From Adenophora triphylla var. japonica (Eukaryota > Streptophyta > Magnoliopsida > Asterales > Campanulaceae), in contig JAFEMH010001245.1 of the NCBI GenBank assembly GCA_022495995.1, positions 372,001 to 436,000 of the forward strand: a stretch of DNA of 64,000 nt, read 5' to 3'. Position numbers and translations under genes: made by a program. Positions within the stretch are counted from its first letter, which is position 1; every line of letters starts with the position of its first letter. This document shows, one piece after another, positions 58,527-64,000 of this stretch. The notes beneath the pieces were generated by a model that saw only the letters and a list, made by a program, of their open reading frames with translations, searched no databases and was not told the origin of the DNA.

Positions 58527-59300
58527 ATGCTACCATGGGAAAACTTGGTTGCACAGGGACTGAAGTGGTAATGGATACTTAAGCCTTCCTCCTTGATGGC
58601 TCGTCTACACACAAGAAACACACGTAAACTAGGCCGGGGGTGTCTCCGGCGTACCCCCTCCGGCGTGAGGATGAGGTTAGATGGACAAGGAAGAGAGTAT
58701 AACAATGGAGGTTTAGAGAGAGAAGGTAGAGAGAGATCTTACCATGCAATGAGCACTATTCACCCTTTATATACTCCTAAGCCCCCCATGTGCCTTGCAC
58801 ATGGGGGACACTTGTCAATCATCCAAGGGAGGTCTCTCAACCAACTTCAACTTAGTGGGATTTCACTATTCACCTTGTCACATCAATCATCCATCACAAA
58901 TATTTAGGGTTAGGGGCGTAGGCGACAATCAACGTAACATCCTGGTAACGCCCTAAGTTCCATGTCGCGCTGGCGACAACCTGATTCCAGGCGACATCAA
59001 CTGTCATGTCGCCCTAACCTAGGTAGCCTGCGAGCAACGTACTCCCCTTAGCCCCTCATTCATCAGGCGCGCATGAGCTCGGCCATACCTTTCGCATGGC
59101 CCTATTGCCCCAAAAATCTGTATCCCCACGTCCCTTCTCGCCGGGGCCTTTTTAATAGCTCCAAGGAGCCTATTCCTTTTATGTCGCTCCCAGGGAAAAA
59201 TTTCCTTGGGCGGCCCAAGCCCAGTGGGCCTGGCCCTTAATTAGCTATTGGGCCTGGTTTCTTATTATTAGGGCCCAATATATTTTATAGGATCGTATCA
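58527..59300 (-). repeat. 5' LTR of G3
   Basis: 774 bp, TG...CA. Upstream of its TATA box it has TGTCGCGCTGGCGACA and GGCGACAT...ATGTCGCC inverted pairs (58963-59015). Confidence 0.93.
58765..58773 (-). promoter_or_regulatory. TATA box of the G3 5' LTR
   Basis: TATATAAAG on the minus strand, about 190 bp downstream of the GTCGC/GCGAC palindromes. Confidence 0.6.
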
Positions 59301-59639
59301 AATTGTTGTTTAAAATTCCATCGTAGTAACATACAAAAGTATGCAACATTTATATGGAGATAAGTTTATATTTCATCTCTAATATATAGTCATTTTTTCG
59401 TTTTAATTCATAATATATATACATTTTTTTCGTTTTTCCCATTAATCTCGTGTTTTTTTGTTGATGTCGTCCTTATGTCACTCATCCGTCTAAAATGACA
59501 TGTGGCATGATTACATCACCAAAACGCTTAGTTGGCATTGCACATTAATGAAATTTGTTGACATGGAAGTATAAGGGTTGAAAATGTTATTTACTAAACT
59601 AGTGACTCTAAAAGACAAAAATTAAAAGGAGAACAATAT

Positions 59640-60086
59640 TACAAATGAGACCCCTATTTTAACCCTTCCTACACCTCCTCTAATTTGACCCAGATCAGGA
59701 GAAAAAAAAACAAGGGCTGCCTCATCTCCCCTTTTCCCTTCCATCCAAGGCGTCCCACACTCCACCCTCCTCTCCCTATGCGCACTTACCGTCAACTCCA
59801 TTACGGAAACCAGTCAGTCGCCTACTCCGACCTCCCTCTAATCTTCGGCCACTTCATCTTCCCTTTTACAGCTCTGACGCCCATATCACCTCCTTCTCCT
59901 CTCCTCTCCTCTGCTACAACATCCTTATCAAAATCCAGCCACCTCCGTCCCAATACTCTCCATCTCCGACTTTCATCTATGAACTCGATCCGCTTTCTTC
60001 TCTTTGCCTGCCAACGATTGCAAGCAACGCCGTCATCGCCAAATTGCTCTCCGACCGTCGCCCTAAGTGACCCATTTACAAATTCA

Positions 60087-60130
<44 letters not shown>

Positions 60131-60140
60131 TCAGATCTGA
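59640..60140 (+). pseudogene. Gene-like fragment inside the MULE, unidentified
   Basis: GC-richer than its surroundings with C/T-rich codons. One frame from about 59877 reads DAHITSFSSPLLCYNILI, SPSPTFIYELDPLSSLC and ASNAVIAKLLSDRRP before a stop; a different frame is open for 151 codons (59685-60140). I do not recognise the parent gene. The context suggests a captured 5' gene piece. Confidence 0.4.
60088..60127. repeat. (CT)n microsatellite
   Basis: About 20 CT units within the gene-like fragment. Confidence 0.95.
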
Positions 60141-60966
60141 GATTTTATTCAATATTTTCAAATTTTGAATTTTTCTTTATATTCAGATCGAGGTGCTTTG
60201 TTTTTTTTTTCGGATATGGATTTTTTTTGTTTGAATTGAAATTGGTGTTGTGTATGTGTTGATTTAGTAACAGAAGCATTATATTACTAGAAGGATTTGC
60301 TTGGTGGTGTTTTAATGGATGGTGGTGACAGTTGTTTGGCGGTGGTGGCCAGATGGATTAGTACGAAGGGTGGTGGTGGATGGTGGTGACGGATGTTTGG
60401 TAGTGGTAGTGATGGTGGCGACAGGTCGAGGGTGGTCATACAGTGGTGTTTGATAGTAGTGTAAAAATAAAATTATTGAAAGTATAAATTTCAAATAAAA
60501 TTATTATAACATCAATTAAAAATTATTGGAGAAAAAAAGGGAGAAAAATTAATGGAGTAATTCTTAAAAAGTTATTTTAAATAAGATTACTATAACTTCA
60601 TTAAATAATTAGAAATTTTATAAATGAAAATAGTCTTTTTAATTTTTATTATTAAATATTAATAATAAAAATTTATTTTATGGGATCAATAGTTTAGGTT
60701 TTTAAATTTTCACTCTTTAAAACTTACACCTCAGCCATTTTTATCAACTTTTAGGGCCAACTCAGCATTTTGGTGATGTAATCATGCCACATGTGTATTT
60801 TTAATGAAGAAATTGATGGATGAGTGACGGAAGGACGACATCAACCCAAAAACACGAGGTTAAGGGGCGAAATGAAAAAAAAAATATTTCGAACTAAAAC
60901 GAAAAAAGTAAATATAAATAAGGGACGAAATAGGCATTTAACTCCATTTATATGGGACAACGGTAG

Positions 60967-61464
60967 TATTTCACACTCCACTGCACTATAGTAACTTAGT
61001 CATATTTGGGTGTGTGTGCAATCGATATATACACACGACCCAGTTGTAAGTACACCAATTCAATTTGCTATCTTTTTAGGTGCATTTTAATATGATAAAA
61101 TTGTATTAAAGGGCGTTTTGGTAAATTTCCGATCTATTCCGAGACTTCCGGAAACATTTCATAAGTTTCTTGCGAAAGAAGTACTTTTCAATACTTTGCT
61201 CATGCTAAAGGACCTACAAGGAATAAACCAGTTTCGGACCTTTTGGGTATTAACCTGGAATGTTCCAGAACCAGGTTTTGACGCCAGAAACGGTTGGTGA
61301 CATGTTGTGTCATGCGACAACTCGAGCCATGGAAAGTGGTCGCAGGAGGTCGTACGACACCTTGTGTCCATCATCTGCAGCCTATAAATAAGACCATACC
61401 CCTCTCATATTTGGATCCCACTTTTGCCTACTGTTACTCTGCCAATTTGGAAACGTACCACACA
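60967..61464. other. Unassigned stretch
   Basis: No gene or repeat ends recognised. Confidence 0.4.
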
Positions 61465-61650
61465 TAGGGGTGGCTTGGTAGGTATATCAAGTGTATTTTG
61501 CTTATACCATGTACCTACCAAGTTTAACTTAGTACATGAAAATCTATACCAGTACCAACCGATTAAGTTGGTATACCAATTAAGTTGGTACGGTAGGTAC
61601 TCGATTGATACGGTTGGTACTAGACTCTACCAAATATTTTGATCATTTTT
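61465..61650. mobile_element. Possible truncated hAT left end
   Basis: TAGGGGTGGCTTGGTA followed by repeated GGTACGGTAGGTA / TACCAACC-type subterminal motifs, as in non-autonomous hATs. No matching right terminus or duplication was found. Confidence 0.35.
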
Positions 61651-61712
61651 TTCTGCAGCAGTGATTTTTCTCTAATTTTAATATTATGGTGTTTGACCTT
61701 TGATTATTATTG

Positions 61713-61822
61713 CAGATTCCTGTTAACAAGGTCCGGACTTACTGTGATTTGCGTAAAATTGTTATGAAGAGGATCTTTCTTTCAGGTTTCGAGTCAACAC
61801 CAGATACAAGGTGGTGCAAATG
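61713..61822 (+). other. Exon-like segment, unidentified
   Basis: After TTATTATTGCAG an open frame reads IPVNKVRTYCDLRKIVMKR, then IFLSGFESTPDTRWCK, up to a possible GTTAGA donor. AT-rich intron-like DNA lies on both sides. I do not recognise the family; it may be a stray exon of a degraded gene. Confidence 0.3.
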
Positions 61823-62223
61823 TTAGAATTTATTTTTACATTTCTTGTGTTAACATTGTCTCCACCTTTAGTGTTGTTTAGGTTGCAAATCTTGGAATGG
61901 GAAACCTAATTAGTATAGTTTACCGGTTGTTTGAAACTACATAAATTAGCAAATCTTTTCTCAAGTCTTTGCTATTAGTATAATCGATGGATTTTCTGTT
62001 TTCTTTCAAATGCCTAACGCATGCGAGCCTCTGTTTGAATTATCTCACTACTCCAATTAGATTTTCTGGCTTATGCATGAAGAAAATCAAGTGTATCTCT
62101 TCCATGTAATTGGCTTTTGATGTGATTGTTTTTGCCCCACCCATTCAATGGTTGTTCTGACTTGAAGTAATATTTCGAATTGAGATTGCAGATGACTATA
62201 ATGTTTCCACATCAACTTATATC

Positions 62224-62402
62224 TTAGGCTCCGTTTGTTTCACCGTAAAATATTTTTCGGAAAATGTTTTCCGTAAAATAACTCGTTTTACGCCGTTTGG
62301 CTGAGTCCCCGGAAAATGTTTTCCGGAAAATAACTCGTTTTCCGCTGTTTGGTTGTTTTTCGGAAAATGGAGAAAACGTTCTCCGAAAAACATTTTACGC
62401 CC
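62224..62402. repeat. Fold-back MITE-like fragment with TTTTCCGGAAAA motifs
   Basis: GGCTCCGTTTGTTTC begins it, and GGAAAATGTTTTCCG(T/G)AAAATAACTCGTTTT is repeated twice, rich in short palindromes. The GTTTG start suggests a Harbinger- or hAT-type MITE with the right end lost. Confidence 0.5.
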
Positions 62403-64000
62403 TTCCTAAGTAAAACGACTTACTGACCTTGTCCTTGTAAGTGCTCCAATTTGAGCTTGTTAGAATTTTCGTTAGAAAATTAACGAAAGTTATAACATTT
62501 CTAACAATTCCTAACAATCCTAACTTTTCTAACAAAGTGAGGGTAAAATGGGCATTGTTATTTAAGGCTAAACCTCAAAAATAATCTCAAAAAGCAAAAC
62601 AAAAGGAATAAAACCACAAATAGCAATGGCTGGAAACACAAAACTGGCTGTTAATTTGAAATTTCAAAAAGATTATTCCTCTTGTCCAAAGCCTGAAGCA
62701 CTAATTAATGAACAGTGCACGCTGCAGGGTTGATCCGCGCGGATAGGTTTGCATATTTCAGAGGGCTATAAATTGAGCCCTCCAGTCACAAAAATAAGGA
62801 GCCACAACACCAATTGCACCGAACCTCTGGCAAAATATAGAGAGAAAACAGTGAGAATTCTTCAAGAATTGTCACCTTTTTCTCTCCAATCTTTCCCAAC
62901 TCATACTCATCCACTCACTCTCATATTCAAGCCTTAAACACTCATACACTCAAGCCAAAAACTCAAGAACACAAGGAAGATTGGTAAACCCTCCTTCTCC
63001 TTACCCTAAACTCCAACCATGCATGCATTTGCAAACTACAAAATGTAGTTCTTTCATCTTCTTGCTTTAGATCTAAGAAGATCACCATAGAAGACCATCT
63101 CCATGGATGATCTTCTACAAAGATCAAAATTATTTTCAAGTTCTCTTACTTTCTTACAAAGAAAACTCATTTTCAAAACCCTAAAAACCATTTTCAAGCA
63201 TCAAATCTCACTTTCAAAGGATAAAAATCCCCTTCCCAAGCAAATGAAATGCTTAGTCCTAATGTACCCCAAGGATGGTTTGGTATAGTTGATTCACCAC
63301 TAAAATGTCAAGTGATCACTAACCAAAACCTAGGGAAATGGGGACAAGCATGGATGCAAAACCCCCCTTAAAATCATATTTTCTCTCTTGGGAAGTTGCT
63401 GTCCAGTAGCAATTTTTCCCAGACCTCAGTCCATGGTCTAATTTTTTGGACACAGATAAATGTGGAATTTGGTGTTGACTACAAAACACTTTTTGTAGCC
63501 AACATCCAGATCTTTCTATAAATATTTTTAATTTATTTTTTAGGTGAGTAAAACTCCTCTTTTCAAATTTTCTTTCAGAGGCTAGTTCATCAGCTTCTGG
63601 GAATCCAGATCTCATATCTGAGGTTTCCAGAAGGTTTTGACCCCTCAAATCTTCTCCAAAATGGAAAATTCCTTCGCACAAATCTTATTTAAGGTGTCTA
63701 GAACAACTTTCATTCTCTGAGTTTATCCATATTATGAAGTTTTAAGACCCTTGAATCCATTTCAAAATCAAAGGTCCACTGCCTTTTTCATTCTGGCAGA
63801 AATGGCTCTCAACTTCAAAAGGTCTTTTGAGTACCAAATCTCAATCCAAAAATCTTCCAAAAATTCATGGGATCAGTTTAAAGTCTTAAAAAGATATCCC
63901 AATTTTTACTTTTCTGAGTTTCAACTTATTTTGGCCAAAACTCACACACACACACACATACAAATGATTTTCAGCTTGGAAGACTCGTTTTACGAGGCAT
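62403..64000. other. LTR- or promoter-like region at the window end
   Basis: Contains a 12-bp palindrome ATCCGCGCGGAT (62733-62744), then a TATA box and a C/A-rich leader to about 63090. After that comes AT-rich DNA without a recognisable protein. The plan is like the U3/R of the LTRs in this window, but no second copy is in view. A short (CA)n lies near 63944-63957. Confidence 0.4.
62761..62782 (+). promoter_or_regulatory. TATA box enclosed by a 7-bp inverted repeat
   Basis: GAGGGCT and AGCCCTC flank ATAAATTG, so the TATA element sits in the loop of a potential hairpin. It is 17 bp downstream of ATCCGCGCGGAT. Confidence 0.5.

Larger units (their letters stand above)
45551..59300 (-). mobile_element. 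Complete Ty3/gypsy element G3 (Tat lineage)
   Basis: 13.75 kb on the minus strand. LTRs 58527-59300 (5') and 45551-46326 (3'), AATTG duplications at 45546-45550 and 59301-59305. Order: LTR, PBS, gag, protease, RT, RNase H, second (archaeal-type) RNase H, integrase, hairpin-rich tandem array, antisense ORF, purine tract, LTR. The extra RNase H, long 3' region, tandem array and antisense ORF are typical of Tat-lineage elements. LTRs differ by several percent by eye, so it is much older than C2. Confidence 0.94.
59356..60945. mobile_element. MULE-like element with long terminal inverted repeats
   Basis: Ends GGAGATAAGTTTATATTTC and, inverted, GGAGTTAAATGCCTATTTC. Inverted homology extends about 200 bp inward; CTCGTGTTTTT(T/G)GGTTGATGTC-like and ATGTGGCATGATTACATCAC blocks are shared. 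ATTTATAT is duplicated at 59348-59355 and 60946-60953. Mutator-like elements usually make 9-bp duplications, so the class call is probable, not certain. No transposase is present. Confidence 0.68.
45377..60966. mobile_element. Stowaway-like MITE 3, split by G3 and a MULE
   Basis: Left end CTCCTTTTATCTCAAAATAA (45377). The right end read inverted is CTACCGTTGTCCCATATAAA (60966). Both are flanked by TA. The pieces 45377-45550, 59306-59355 and 60954-60966 total about 235 bp. They rejoin at the AATTG and ATTTATAT duplications, and the two arms match beyond the ends (AAATGT, CATA, TTTT). Confidence 0.6.

Overview
The window is repeat-dense nuclear DNA from a flowering plant, most likely a eudicot. 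I found no intact host gene. The evidence is the repertoire: Ty1/copia Sirevirus-type and Ty3/gypsy Tekay- and Tat-type LTR retrotransposons, plus CACTA, hAT, MULE, Helitron, Stowaway and Tourist DNA elements. Pieces of plant genes (THESEUS-like receptor kinase, cytokinin oxidase, syntaxin) are trapped among or inside them. No tRNA, rRNA, CRISPR, operon or bacterial feature is visible. The ends of most elements were fixed by hand from target-site duplications (TSDs), so the nesting order can be read directly.

Layout. 1-4125: a broken Copia fragment (minus), a CACTA left end, and a receptor-kinase ectodomain fragment fused in frame to a Copia RNase H tail. 4126-19153: the 3' LTR of that Copia (C1), split by a complete Tekay-type Gypsy (G1, 4660-14006, TSD AAATG) and by a non-coding LTR unit A (14061-18210, TSD ATTAT). 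A itself holds LTR unit B (14484-15975, TSD CTTAT) and a hAT (16467-17184, TSD CTTTAAAC). 19154-20501: an AT microsatellite and the transposase end and right terminus of a CACTA. 20502-34460: an old Sirevirus-like Copia (C3, minus), split by a very young complete Sirevirus C2 (20894-31513, TSD CATTC) and by a hAT carrying a CKX1-like cytokinin oxidase fragment (31988-33601). 34461-38081: two abutting Gypsy pieces of opposite orientation (L4 plus, G2 minus). 38501-39099: a 599-bp hAT with a syntaxin fragment. 39100-45376: AT-rich DNA with a minisatellite, Tourist and Stowaway MITEs, two small Helitrons and a solo LTR. 45377-60966: a small MITE split by a 13.75-kb Tat-type Gypsy (G3, TSD AATTG) and by a MULE-like element holding a gene-like piece. 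60967-64000: degenerate DNA ending in an LTR- or promoter-like region.

The most unusual signals are not genes. (1) The G3 3' non-coding region has a ~139-bp tandem array that is really a train of short hairpins whose arms change in compensatory pairs. (2) C2/C3 carry many copies of a paired octamer, GRNANCAC repeated at exactly 12 bp, scattered over LTR, non-coding and coding parts. (3) LTRs of six apparently unrelated families carry clusters of family-specific CpG-rich palindromes, mostly 20-190 bp upstream of a TATA box. (4) Several non-autonomous DNA elements have captured host gene fragments.
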